Positions 32,268-40,511 of a DNA stretch of 64,000 nt are shown one piece after another. The notes under the pieces were generated by a model that was not told the DNA's origin, searched no databases, and saw only the letters and a list, made by a program, of their open reading frames with translations. A program made the translations under genes and the position numbers. This DNA is from Streptomyces sp. CBMA152 (GTDB taxonomy: Bacteria; Actinomycetota; Actinomycetes; Streptomycetales; Streptomycetaceae): positions 682,001 through 746,000 of the forward strand of contig NZ_MECJ01000033.1 of the NCBI RefSeq assembly GCF_014596475.1. Direction: 5' to 3'. Position 1 is the first letter of the stretch. The number at the start of each line of letters is the position of its first letter.

Positions 32268-33353
32268 ATGAATGCTCGTACGGACTCTGACCTTCGCGTC
32301 GGACTCGTGGGCTACGGCCTGGCGGGATCCGTCTTCCACGCCCCGCTGATCGCCGCGACCGAGGGCCTGGCCCTCGACACCGTCGTCACGTCCAGCCCCG
32401 AGCGCCGGGCGCAGGCCCGCGCCGAGTTCGGCGAGGGGCTGCGGTTCGCCGACTCCCCCGACGACCTCGCCGACGCGGACCTCGACCTTGTCGTGATCGC
32501 GTCCCCCAACAAGACCCATGTGCCGATCGCCACCGCCGCCCTCAAGGCGGGCCTGCCGGTCGTGGTCGACAAGCCGGTCGCGGGCACGGCCGCCGAGGCG
32601 CGGGGGCTTGCCGCGCTCGCCGAGGAGCGCGGGCTGCTGCTCTCCGTCTTCCAGAACCGCCGCTGGGACAACGACTTCCTGACCCTGCGCGCGCTCCTGG
32701 ACTCGGGCGAGCTCGGCGAGGTCCAGCGCTTCGAGTCCCGCTTCGAGCGCTGGCGCCCGCAGCCCAAGGGCGGCTGGCGCGAGTCGGGCGACCCGGCGGA
32801 GATCGGCGGCCTGCTGTACGACCTGGGCAGCCACCTCGTCGACCAGGCCCTGGTCCTCTTCGGCCCGGCGCTACGGGTGTACGCGGAGGCGGACGTACGC
32901 CGTCCGGGCGCCCAGGCCGACGACGACACGTTCATCGCGATCACGCACGCGGGCGGGGTGCGCTCGCATCTGTACGTGAGCGCCACGACGGCCGAACTCG
33001 GCCCGCGTATGCGGGTGTTGGGCTCGTCGGCGGGCTATGTGAAATACGGCCTCGACCCGCAGGAGGCGGCGCTGCGGGACGGGAAGCGGCCGGTCGCCGG
33101 GCAGCCGTGGGGCCGGGAACCGGAGGGGATGTGGGGCCGGGTCGGCTCCGGCGAGTCCCCGCTGACGGGCGGCGGCCGCCCGGTCGAGACCGTACCGGGC
33201 GACTACCCCGCGTACTACACGGCGATCGCGAAGGCCCTGCGCGAGGGCGGCGAACCGCCGGTCACCGCGCACGAGGCGGCGGCGGCGCTCGACGTACTGG
33301 AGGCGGCGCGCCGGTCCGCGCGCGAGGGCGTGACGGTGGAGGTGGCGCTGTGA
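32268..33353 (+). CDS. Gfo/Idh/MocA-family oxidoreductase
   Basis: A 361-residue NAD(P)-dependent enzyme. Rossmann motif VGYGLAGSVFHAPLI (13-27), followed by the classical cofactor-site EKP variant DKPVAG, and a C-terminal alpha/beta domain with HLVDQAL motif (GGLLYDLGSHLVDQAL). Such enzymes oxidise or reduce sugars and inositols. The ATG at 32268 is chosen by promoter spacing; an in-frame start 9 bases earlier lacks support. Coupled to the next gene by a GTGA overlap. Confidence 0.83.
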   Translation: MNARTDSDLRVGLVGYGLAGSVFHAPLIAATEGLALDTVVTSSPERRAQARAEFGEGLRFADSPDDLADADLDLVVIASPNKTHVPIATAALKAGLPVVVDKPVAGTAAEARGLAALAEERGLLLSVFQNRRWDNDFLTLRALLDSGELGEVQRFESRFERWRPQPKGGWRESGDPAEIGGLLYDLGSHLVDQALVLFGPALRVYAEADVRRPGAQADDDTFIAITHAGGVRSHLYVSATTAELGPRMRVLGSSAGYVKYGLDPQEAALRDGKRPVAGQPWGREPEGMWGRVGSGESPLTGGGRPVETVPGDYPAYYTAIAKALREGGEPPVTAHEAAAALDVLEAARRSAREGVTVEVAL

Positions 33354-33832
33354 CGACGCCCGTCTTCGACCCCGATTTCAGCATGGCCGAACTGGAGGCG
33401 CAGGAGGTCGAGTTGACCCTCCCACGCTTCACGTACGAGGACGCGTGGGCGCTCGGCTCGCTCCTGCGGGAGCTGGCCGTGGCCCGCGACGCCCCGGTCA
33501 CGATCGACATCCACCGGGGCGCCCAGCAGCTCTTCCGCTGCGCCCTGCCGGGCTCGACCCCGGACAACGACGCCTGGGTCGACCGCAAACGCCGCGTCAC
33601 GGAGCGGTACGCGTCCAGCTCGTACCTGGTCGGCGCCCGCTTCCGCGCCAAGGGCACGACATTCGAGGCGTCCTCCCGCCTGGACCCCGATGTGTACGCG
33701 GCCCACGGCGGCTCGTTCCCCCTGCGGGTGACGGGCGCGGGCGTCATCGGCACGGTGACGGTCTCCGGCCTGCCGCAGGTGGACGACCATGCGCTGGTGG
33801 TGGAGGGGTTGCGGGGGTTTGTGTCGGGTTGA
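33350..33832 (+). CDS. UPF0303 / HbpS-like heme-degrading domain protein
   Basis: A 160-residue cytoplasmic protein (GTG start coupled to the oxidoreductase stop). The domain (about 25-155) has TIDIHRGAQQLFRCALPG, WVDRKRRVTERYASSSYLVG, and GVIGTVTVSGLPQVDDH. This fold binds heme in some members (HbpS), but UPF0303 proteins coupled to Gfo/Idh enzymes probably have another role. Function in this pair is unproven. Confidence 0.7.
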   Translation: MTTPVFDPDFSMAELEAQEVELTLPRFTYEDAWALGSLLRELAVARDAPVTIDIHRGAQQLFRCALPGSTPDNDAWVDRKRRVTERYASSSYLVGARFRAKGTTFEASSRLDPDVYAAHGGSFPLRVTGAGVIGTVTVSGLPQVDDHALVVEGLRGFVSG

Positions 33833-33845
33833 GTTGCGCGGATTC

Positions 33846-34034
33846 GCCTGCGGGCCGGTGGGGGCTGGTCGCGCAGTTCCCCGCGCCCCTAAAGGGGCGC
33901 CCCGCAGGGGCGCATCAAGGGGCGCGGGGAACTGCGCGAGCAACCCAGCACGGTCCGCAGACGAAAACAGGAGGGCCCGGAGGGCCCTTTCAGGGGCGCG
34001 GGGAACTGCGCGACCAGCCACCGACGGCCCGCAG
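33846..34034. repeat. Dispersed intergenic repeat, copies 6-8
   Basis: Three copies in 190 bases: 33846-33890 (plus), 33918-33960 and 33992-34034 (minus). The neighbouring copies 6 and 7 form an inverted pair able to fold into a long hairpin. They lie between convergent genes, suggesting a terminator-like role. Confidence 0.8.
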
Positions 34035-34060
34035 ACAAAGCCCCGCACCCCGCGGACGCG

Positions 34061-34918
34061 CTACGCGTTCTTGAGCTCCTGGCGCTGGCGCCCCAAGCCC
34101 TCGACCTCCAGCTCGACCACATCCCCCGCCCGCAGATACGGCTTCGGCTCAGGCTGCCCCATGGCGACCCCCGCCGGGGTACCCGTGTTGATCACATCCC
34201 CCGGGTACAGCGTCATGAACTGGCTGACGTACCGCACCACTTCCGCGACCGGGAAGATCTGGTCGGCAGTGGACCCGTTCTGCTTCAGTTCGCCGTTGAC
34301 CCACAGGCGAAGCGACAGCGCCTGCGGGTCCGGGACCTCGTCCCGGGTGACCAGCCAGGGGCCCAGCGGGTTGAACGTCTCGCAGTTCTTGCCCTTGTCC
34401 CACGTGCCACCGCGCTCGATCTGGAACTCGCGCTCGGACACGTCGTGCGAGACCGCGTACCCGGCGACGTACGCCAGCGGGTCCTCGTCGTCCCCGATGT
34501 AACGCGCCGTGCGCCCGATGACGATCGCGAGCTCGACCTCCCAGTCGGTCTTGACCGACTTCCGAGGCACCAGGACCGTGTCGCCGGGCCCGACGACCGT
34601 GTCCGCCGCCTTGAAGAAGACGACGGGCTCGCCCGGGATCGCCGCACCGGTCTCGGCCGCGTGGTCGTGGTAGTTCAGCCCGATGCACACGACCTTGCCG
34701 ATCCGGGCGACCGGCGGCCCGACGCGCTCCCCCGCCGCGTCCAGCGCGGGCAGCACCCCGGTGTCCGCCGCGGCCCGTATCCGGTCCAGTGCGAACTCGT
34801 CGGAGAGCAGCTCACCGTCGATGTCCGGCACGAGCCCGGACAGGTCCCGCAGGGTCCCGTCGGCGGCGAGCAGCGCGGGGCGCTCATTGCCCGCCGTGCC
34901 TACGCGCAGCAGCTTCAT
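34061..34918 (-). CDS. Fumarylacetoacetate hydrolase-family enzyme
   Basis: A 285-residue enzyme of the FAH fold. Motifs: GLNYHDHAAETG, FFKAADTVVGPGD, DWEVELAIVIGRTAR (metal-binding Glu), GYAVSHDVSERE, and TGTPAGVAMG. Family members hydrolyse or decarboxylate beta-diketo acids in aromatic or sugar acid breakdown. The ATG at 34918 follows GGGAGACAGACC. A palindrome 52 bases upstream suggests control by a dedicated repressor. Confidence 0.82.
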   Translation of the reverse strand: MKLLRVGTAGNERPALLAADGTLRDLSGLVPDIDGELLSDEFALDRIRAAADTGVLPALDAAGERVGPPVARIGKVVCIGLNYHDHAAETGAAIPGEPVVFFKAADTVVGPGDTVLVPRKSVKTDWEVELAIVIGRTARYIGDDEDPLAYVAGYAVSHDVSEREFQIERGGTWDKGKNCETFNPLGPWLVTRDEVPDPQALSLRLWVNGELKQNGSTADQIFPVAEVVRYVSQFMTLYPGDVINTGTPAGVAMGQPEPKPYLRAGDVVELEVEGLGRQRQELKNA

Positions 34919-34969
34919 GGTCTGTCTCCCTATGGTCGAGCGTGGCCCGGCCGATGGGTAGCGGCCATC

Positions 34970-34989
34970 GGAGGATCGTTCGATCCTCC
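34970..34989. promoter_or_regulatory. 20-bp palindrome upstream of the FAH-family gene
   Basis: GGAGGATCG (34970-34978) and CGATCCTCC (34981-34989) are perfect inverted repeats around TT. The length and symmetry fit a GntR/FadR- or IclR-type operator. No regulator gene is adjacent. Confidence 0.55.
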
Positions 34990-35063
34990 AAGGTCGACGT
35001 CCACTCCGCAAGACCCCGTTCACAAACTGGACCGTAACCAGGGAGGACCAGGCTGCGCCGTTT

Positions 35064-35825
35064 CTACGCCGGGCTGAGCGCGCCCGCGTCCCGCTCGGCG
35101 TCGGGCCGCGCGTCCCGGTAGAGGTACGCCCGCTCGACGGCCGACCACGTCGTGCTCGTGACCACGTACAGCGCGGCCGCGAGCGGCACGACCGCCACGG
35201 TTATCAGCGTGCCGAACGACATCAGCGGCATGAACTTCGTCATCGCCCCCAGCCCCGGCATGGCCTCCTGCTGGTCGGCCGGGACCATCGGCGTCGTCGC
35301 CATCTGCCGCTTCGTACGCCGGTAGTTGAAGGTCGCGACCCCGGCGACGAGCACGAAGAGGCCGAGGTAGACGAGACCCTGCCCGCCGACGACCCCGCCG
35401 TGCCCGAGCGCGTCCGCCCACCGGCCGCCGAGCGGGGCGGAGAGCAGGGTGTGGTCGAGCAGCGCGTTGGGCTCGCCGCCGATGCTGGTGCTGGAGAACA
35501 GGTGGTACAGCAGGAAGAACGCGGGCATCTGCAACAGGCTCGGCAGGCACCCGGAGAACGGCGAGACCTTCTCCTCGGCGTGCAGCTCCATGATCGCCTT
35601 CTGCAGGCTCTCGTTGTCCTTGCCGTGCTTCTTGCGCAGCTCGGCTATCCGCGGCTGGAGCGCGGCCCGCGCCTTCTGCCCCCGCGCCGCCTGCCGCGAC
35701 AGCGGATGCACGGCGAGCCGTACGAGCATGGTGAACAGCACGATCGCGGCGGCGGCCGCGGCGCCGTGGAAGAGCGGCTGGACGAGGTCGGCGAGGTGCC
35801 CGACCAGGGTGGCGAAAACGGACAT
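35064..35825 (-). CDS. YidC/Oxa1-family membrane protein insertase (second paralogue)
   Basis: A 253-residue protein with about five TM segments. The first (LFHGAAAAAAIVLFTMLVRL) carries the conserved cytoplasmic-facing Arg region (RLAVHPLSRQAAR). The core motif VSPFSGCLPSLLQMPAFFLL is recognisable. It lacks the long C-terminal charged tail of the main actinobacterial YidC. It probably inserts a subset of membrane proteins. The next gene upstream, a two-TM protein, may be part of the unit. Confidence 0.82.
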   Translation of the reverse strand: MSVFATLVGHLADLVQPLFHGAAAAAAIVLFTMLVRLAVHPLSRQAARGQKARAALQPRIAELRKKHGKDNESLQKAIMELHAEEKVSPFSGCLPSLLQMPAFFLLYHLFSSTSIGGEPNALLDHTLLSAPLGGRWADALGHGGVVGGQGLVYLGLFVLVAGVATFNYRRTKRQMATTPMVPADQQEAMPGLGAMTKFMPLMSFGTLITVAVVPLAAALYVVTSTTWSAVERAYLYRDARPDAERDAGALSPA

Positions 35826-35948
35826 GGAAAGCCTCCGGAGTCACTTCTGAGTCACATAGCGACGGCGTGACGGACCGGCAGAGGGCGGCAAGGGTCGGCA
35901 GAGACCCCCACGTACACACAGGGGTTGTCGACAGGAAGAAGCGGAGCC

Positions 35949-36296
35949 CTACGCGGCCGTCGGCGCGAGGCGGCCGGGGGCTCGGGGCCGCGGTCGTCCG
36001 GAGGCATCGGGGTCACGCTGCGGAAGGAAGGCGGTGCGCCGCTCCCGGTCACGTATCGCGGTACGTATACGCGTACGCGCCACCCTGGGCACCGCGCGGG
36101 ACGCGAGCGTCGCGCAGGCGGCGAGGGCGGAGCCGGCCGCGGCGGTGGCGGCCAGGGCGACGGCCCCGGACAGCGTGCCGCCGCCGATGAGCAGGACCTC
36201 GACGAGGAGGAAGAGGAGCAGGCTGAAGGTGAGGCGGACCGACGGGAGGGAGGGCAGGCGCAGGGCGGGCCGCGCGAAACGCGTCGTGCCGGTCAT
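35949..36296 (-). CDS. Small two-TM protein (DUF6412-like)
   Basis: A 115-residue protein with TM helices at about 22-42 and 44-65 and a basic C-terminal tail (VARTRIRTAIRDRERRTAF). Such proteins commonly lie next to the extra YidC in Streptomyces; I recall DUF6412 for this family but am not certain. ATG at 36296. Function unknown. Confidence 0.5.
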   Translation of the reverse strand: MTGTTRFARPALRLPSLPSVRLTFSLLLFLLVEVLLIGGGTLSGAVALAATAAAGSALAACATLASRAVPRVARTRIRTAIRDRERRTAFLPQRDPDASGRPRPRAPGRLAPTAA

Positions 36297-36420
36297 GCTT
36301 ACCCCCCTCGTTTTCGCGCTGCCCGAGCAAGTGTTGCCCGAGCATCTGTCCGACTCCTGACTCTTCTGCCGTTATACACGACGGGTCGGACAACGGGTCC
36401 GGACGGTCAGACGGGCTCGG

Positions 36421-36951
36421 TCACGTGCGCTCGGCCTCAAGCGGCTGGAGCAGGAGCCGGGGTGCCAGCAGCGCACGGCTGACCCAGTCCTCGGGGTCGG
36501 GGTTGAGCCCGGGCCCCGGCCGCATCTCCACGTCCCGCGGCGCCACCGCGACCCCGCACGCCGGGCACTCCCCGTACGCGCCGAGCTCCGTACCGCACCC
36601 CACGTGATGGAAGCTGCGCATCTGCACGGCGCCGGGGATGTTCTGGCGCCCCCAGAGCCCGAGCGAGCGCAGCACGGGCCACAGGGCGAGGGCGCGCTCG
36701 GTCGGGACGTACTCGTCGCGCGGCGGCGACTCCTGGTACCGGCGCTTCTCCAGGACCCCGGCGTCCAGAAGCGTCTGGAGGCGCGCGGCAAGCACCGCGC
36801 GCGGGATGCGCAGATGGACGAGGAAGTCGTTGTACCTGCGTACGCCGTACAGCGCGTCCCGTACGACCAGCAGCGTCCAGCGCTCGCCGACGATCTCCAG
36901 CGCGCTGGCGATGGAGCACTCCTGGGCGACGTAGTCCTTGCCGAGAGCCAT
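36421..36951 (-). CDS. HxlR-family transcriptional regulator
   Basis: A 176-residue regulator with an HxlR winged helix (about 10-100: CSIASALEIVGERWTLLVVR, GVRRYNDFLVHLRIPRAVLA). A C-terminal extension (about 115-145) holds four Cys (VGCGTELGAYGECPACG) that may bind zinc. ATG six bases from a good -10, hence probably leaderless. Divergent from the efflux pump at 37062. Confidence 0.83.
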   Translation of the reverse strand: MALGKDYVAQECSIASALEIVGERWTLLVVRDALYGVRRYNDFLVHLRIPRAVLAARLQTLLDAGVLEKRRYQESPPRDEYVPTERALALWPVLRSLGLWGRQNIPGAVQMRSFHHVGCGTELGAYGECPACGVAVAPRDVEMRPGPGLNPDPEDWVSRALLAPRLLLQPLEAERT

Positions 36952-37032
36952 GGAGCCAGTCTAGCGGAGTGGGTTCAATGAACGAACCGACCGTGCTAGG
37001 ATCACCCACGCACGCAAGTTCATTGATTGAAC
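36952..37032. promoter_or_regulatory. Overlapping divergent promoters and twin operators (HxlR/MFS)
   Basis: MFS promoter: TTCAAT (36974-36979), 17-base spacer, TAGGAT (36997-37002). HxlR promoter, minus strand: TTCGTT, 17-base spacer, TAGACT (36963-36958), six bases, ATG. Palindromes GGTTCAATGAACGAACC (36972-36988) and GTTCATTGATTGAAC (37018-37032) straddle the promoter core. They share GTTCA-type half sites, as expected for HxlR binding. Confidence 0.6.
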
Positions 37033-37061
37033 CTACGGATACGCCTGGAGTCCAAGAGCTC

Positions 37062-38450
37062 ATGACCGGCGAGACAGTGCACATACCGACCGAGACGGCG
37101 ACGGCGTCGCGGACCGACGCTCCCCCGAAGGGGGCGGGCGCGACCCTCGCCGCGACCAGCGCCGCCACCGCCGTCGCGCTGATGAACTACACCGCCCCGA
37201 TGCTCACGCTCCCCGGCATGACCGCGTCGTTCGGCACCCCGGTCTCCGCCCAGGCCTGGCTCCTCAACGGCACCCCGCTGGGCCTGGCCGCGCTGCTCCT
37301 GGTCGCGGGCAGCCTGGCCGACGACTACGGGCGGCGCCGGATCTTCCTCGCCGGAACGTTTGCTCTGGGCATCACGATCGCGCTCGGCGCCGTCGCGCCC
37401 ACGACCCTGACGTTCACGCTCGCCCGGGTCGCCCAGGGCGCGGCGAGCGCGGCGATCCTGGCGAGCAGCCTCGGCCTCCTGGTCGCCGCGTTCCCGGCCG
37501 GGGCCGCGCGGATCCGGGCGACGGGGGTGTGGGGCGCGTTCGTCAGCGGCGGCATCGCGGTCGGCCCGCTGCTCGCGGGCGGCCTGGCGACGGTGAACTG
37601 GCGCCTGGCGTACGCGGTCCTCGCCGTGGCGGCCCTGCTCGCCTTCGCGGCCGCCACGCGCGCGTTGACCGAGTCCCGCGCGCCTCGCGCGGGCGGGCGC
37701 CCCGACTGGGCGGGCGCGCTGACCCTCGCGCTCGCGTTCACCGCCCTCATCGGCGCACTGACGCTGGGCCGCGACGGCTGGCTGCGCGCGCCCGTCGGCG
37801 TACTCCTCGCGGCGGCGGTACTGCTCACGGTCGCCTTCGCGCGCGTGGAGCGCCGCGCGGCCACCCCGACGATCGACCTCGCGCTCTTCCGCCGCCCGGT
37901 GTTCCTGGCGTCGTCGGCGGCGGCGCTGTTCACCGGCCTGTCGGTGATCGGCCTGTTCAGCTGCCTGCCGAACCTGCTCCACCAGATACGCGGTACGTCC
38001 CCGATGTCGGCGGCGTGGCTGTTCGTGCTCTGGTCGGGCCTCGCGTTCGTGGTTGCGTTGCAGGCCAGGCGCCTGGCGGGCCGGGTCGCCGCGCGCCACC
38101 AGCTGGCGATCGGTTTCGCGCTGCACGCGGTGGGCGTCCTGGCGATGCTGGGCGCGGTGCACCCGGTGGGCGGCACGCAGTGGCGCCTGGTGCCCGGCCT
38201 GGTGGTGGGCGGCGTCGGCAGCGGCCTGCTGAACGCGGCGCTGCCCCGCCTGGCCGTCGAGTCCGTACCGGCCGACCGCGCGGCGATGGGGTCGGGCGCC
38301 AACAACACGGCCCGGTACATCGGTTCGTCGGCCGGGGTCACCCTGACGATCGCGGTGGCCCCGTCCGGGGTGAACGCGGCGCTGTGGGTGTCGGCGGGGC
38401 TGGCGGTCCCGGGAGCGGTGCTCGCACTGGTGCTGCGCGAGCGCGCGTGA
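37062..38450 (+). CDS. MFS efflux transporter, DHA2-like, under HxlR control
   Basis: A 462-residue membrane protein with 12-14 TM segments. Motif A is GSLADDYGRRRIFLAG and the promoter of motif C region is VAQGAASAAILASSLGLLVA. The start at 37062 is chosen since the promoter -10 is at 36997-37002, making the upstream ATG at 36978 untranscribed. It probably exports the compound that the divergent HxlR protein senses. Confidence 0.82.
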   Translation: MTGETVHIPTETATASRTDAPPKGAGATLAATSAATAVALMNYTAPMLTLPGMTASFGTPVSAQAWLLNGTPLGLAALLLVAGSLADDYGRRRIFLAGTFALGITIALGAVAPTTLTFTLARVAQGAASAAILASSLGLLVAAFPAGAARIRATGVWGAFVSGGIAVGPLLAGGLATVNWRLAYAVLAVAALLAFAAATRALTESRAPRAGGRPDWAGALTLALAFTALIGALTLGRDGWLRAPVGVLLAAAVLLTVAFARVERRAATPTIDLALFRRPVFLASSAAALFTGLSVIGLFSCLPNLLHQIRGTSPMSAAWLFVLWSGLAFVVALQARRLAGRVAARHQLAIGFALHAVGVLAMLGAVHPVGGTQWRLVPGLVVGGVGSGLLNAALPRLAVESVPADRAAMGSGANNTARYIGSSAGVTLTIAVAPSGVNAALWVSAGLAVPGAVLALVLRERA

Positions 38451-38453
38451 AGG

Positions 38454-39194
38454 TCAGCGGGGGCGCTCCGAGGCGAGCTTCCCCCACACCGCGAGCCGGT
38501 ACCTGGAGGTGAACTCCGGGGTGCAGGTGGTGAGCGTGACGTAGTACCCGGCCCTGCTGTATCCGTACTCCGTACGGAAATTGCTGCGCGGGACGGGAGC
38601 GATAACACCACTGTCGCCGGCGGACGTCTGATTGAGCGAACTGTCCACCAGATAGGTGAAAACGGCGGTCCGCGTCTCGACGACGACGCGGTCGCCCGGC
38701 CGCAGCCGGTTGATGTACCGGAAGGGCTCGCCGTGCGTGTTGCGATGCCCGGCAAGCGCGAAGTTCCCGGCCTGGCCGGGCTGGGCGGTGCCGGGGTAGT
38801 GCCCCACGTACCCCTTGTCGAGCACTCCGTGCTTGCTGATCCCCTCGGCGATCGGGGCGGTGATGCCGAGGGAGGGGATACGGAGCACGGCGTACGCCTG
38901 GTCGCCCTGGGGGCGGTCGTCGGGGGCGGGCTTGCCGGTGGCGGAGGCGGGCGACCCGGCGGTGCGGGGTGAGGGAGCCGGTGGGACCGGGGCGTGGGCC
39001 GTTGGCTGCCGACCCCACTCCCGCTCCAGCGTGTGCACGGTCTGCCGCGCCTCGGCCCGCGCCTCCCGGTTGGTCCACCACAGCTGATGGGCGACGAGCA
39101 GGAGGATCACGACCCCGAGGGTGACGGCGAGCTCGGCACCGCTCCAGAGGGCGCGGGCGAGGAGGCGGGGGCGCGGGCCCGATGCCGGGGGCAC
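38454..39194 (-). CDS. Class E sortase
   Basis: A membrane-anchored transpeptidase of about 246 residues from the GTG at 39194. TM helix (about 18-38, ELAVTLGVVILLLVAHQLWW), Pro-rich linker, sortase barrel with catalytic His in LAGHRNTHG, Cys in TLTTCTPEF and Arg in SRYRLAVWGK. It anchors LAxTG proteins to peptidoglycan in Streptomyces; the LAETG protein at 30129 is a candidate substrate. The start is uncertain: the frame is open to 39335, but the extra sequence lacks sense and no clear ribosome site is visible. Confidence 0.82.
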   Translation of the reverse strand: MPPASGPRPRLLARALWSGAELAVTLGVVILLLVAHQLWWTNREARAEARQTVHTLEREWGRQPTAHAPVPPAPSPRTAGSPASATGKPAPDDRPQGDQAYAVLRIPSLGITAPIAEGISKHGVLDKGYVGHYPGTAQPGQAGNFALAGHRNTHGEPFRYINRLRPGDRVVVETRTAVFTYLVDSSLNQTSAGDSGVIAPVPRSNFRTEYGYSRAGYYVTLTTCTPEFTSRYRLAVWGKLASERPR

Positions 39195-39421
39195 GCGCGC
39201 GGGGCGCGCGGCTGGACGTACGTACGCGTCATGCCGACACAAGGGCAACCGCCGAGAGCGCCCGCGCCCATGCACCACCACAGGTACCGGCGAGGGCTTC
39301 GGCATCCGCTTCCGCACCCAGATCGACGTCCGCACGCGCGCACCATAAGGGCTGCCCCGTCAACTCACCAGGGCCGGAACACCCCTCCGCCGGGACCCCG
39401 CACAGCAGTACGGTGTCCCTC

Positions 39422-40429
39422 ATGCGCCCCGACACGCCTGCCGATCACACCACCGAAGCCGAGCGTCTGCTGCGCACCGCGACGCAGTACCCGGAGGACC
39501 ACGAACCGCTGCTCCTCCAGGCCGCGGCCCATCTGGAACTCGCCGGCGACCGCGAGCGTGCCACCACGCTCTACGACCGCCTGCTGGCATCCGAGCCGGA
39601 GCACCCCACCCTGATCAAGGCGTTCAAGGCCGCCAACCTCTGGGAGTACGGGCACGAGGCCGAGGCGCGCGCGATGATCGAGGGCATCCGCATCGCGGCC
39701 CCCCGGGACCCGGCGCCGTGGGAGATCATCGCGGAGACGCTGGAGACCCACGACGAGCTCGACGCGGCCCACACCGTCCTGACAACGGCACTGACCCTCT
39801 TCGTCCCGACGGCCGACGCGTCGACGGAAATCCCGTACCCCACCCAGTCGTTGCTGACGGCCCGCCACCGCGTACGCCGCCTCCTCGCCCTGGACCACGA
39901 CACCTGGGACGAGCTCGCGGACCGCCTGCACCGCGCCGAGATCACCCTGGACGAACTCCACGACCCCAAGCGCCTGTGGTCCCTGGGCTCGAACGACCCG
40001 GCGGAGCTGAAGGCGGAACTGGCCCGCCTGCGCACGGAGTTGGGCTCCTACCGCGCGGCCCTCTCCCGCCCGTTCCCGGTAGCGGTCCTGCACTGGCCGG
40101 AGCCAGAACTGACGGAACTCCTCACGGCGTACCCGGAGCTCCAGTCCGAATACCCCACCCACGCGGCCCACTTGCTGGACATCGAGGCATCGCTGCGCGA
40201 GCTGTCAGCAACGGGCACGGCGAACCTGGGCATCGTGACAGGCACGGTCCCGTCCTACGAGGCCTTCGCAGCCTCAGAATCCTCCTCCCCCTCCAACGCG
40301 GACCTCCTCCCCCAGTACGCCACAACGCTGGCGGCCCGGGGGCGCGCGGTGGCTTGGCCGCCTCGGCGGGGGGCGGATTGCTGGTGCGGGTCCGGGGTGG
40401 CTTATGGGGAGTGCCACGGGGCGATGTGA
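39422..40429 (+). CDS. SEC-C motif protein with TPR-like N-terminus
   Basis: A 335-residue cytoplasmic protein. The N-terminal half (about 1-110) has helical TPR-like repeats (EDHEPLLLQAAAHLELAGDR, PWEIIAETLETHDELDAAHT). The C-terminus CWCGSGVAYGECHG is a SEC-C zinc motif as found at the end of SecA. The role is unknown; SEC-C proteins bind ribosomes or SecB-like partners. ATG at 39422. Confidence 0.75.
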   Translation: MRPDTPADHTTEAERLLRTATQYPEDHEPLLLQAAAHLELAGDRERATTLYDRLLASEPEHPTLIKAFKAANLWEYGHEAEARAMIEGIRIAAPRDPAPWEIIAETLETHDELDAAHTVLTTALTLFVPTADASTEIPYPTQSLLTARHRVRRLLALDHDTWDELADRLHRAEITLDELHDPKRLWSLGSNDPAELKAELARLRTELGSYRAALSRPFPVAVLHWPEPELTELLTAYPELQSEYPTHAAHLLDIEASLRELSATGTANLGIVTGTVPSYEAFAASESSSPSNADLLPQYATTLAARGRAVAWPPRRGADCWCGSGVAYGECHGAM

Positions 40430-40511
40430 CGCCGCTGTCGGGGTTGTCAGTGGCCTTTGTTAAAACTGAGTCGCAACGGAATCGAATGACCCAGCGACCC
40501 AGGGAGAGGCC

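Noticed and set aside
39194..39335. Longer N-terminus for the class E sortase
   Set aside because: The frame stays open but encodes Arg/Pro-rich sequence before the expected start and has no convincing ribosome site; kept as an uncertainty only.
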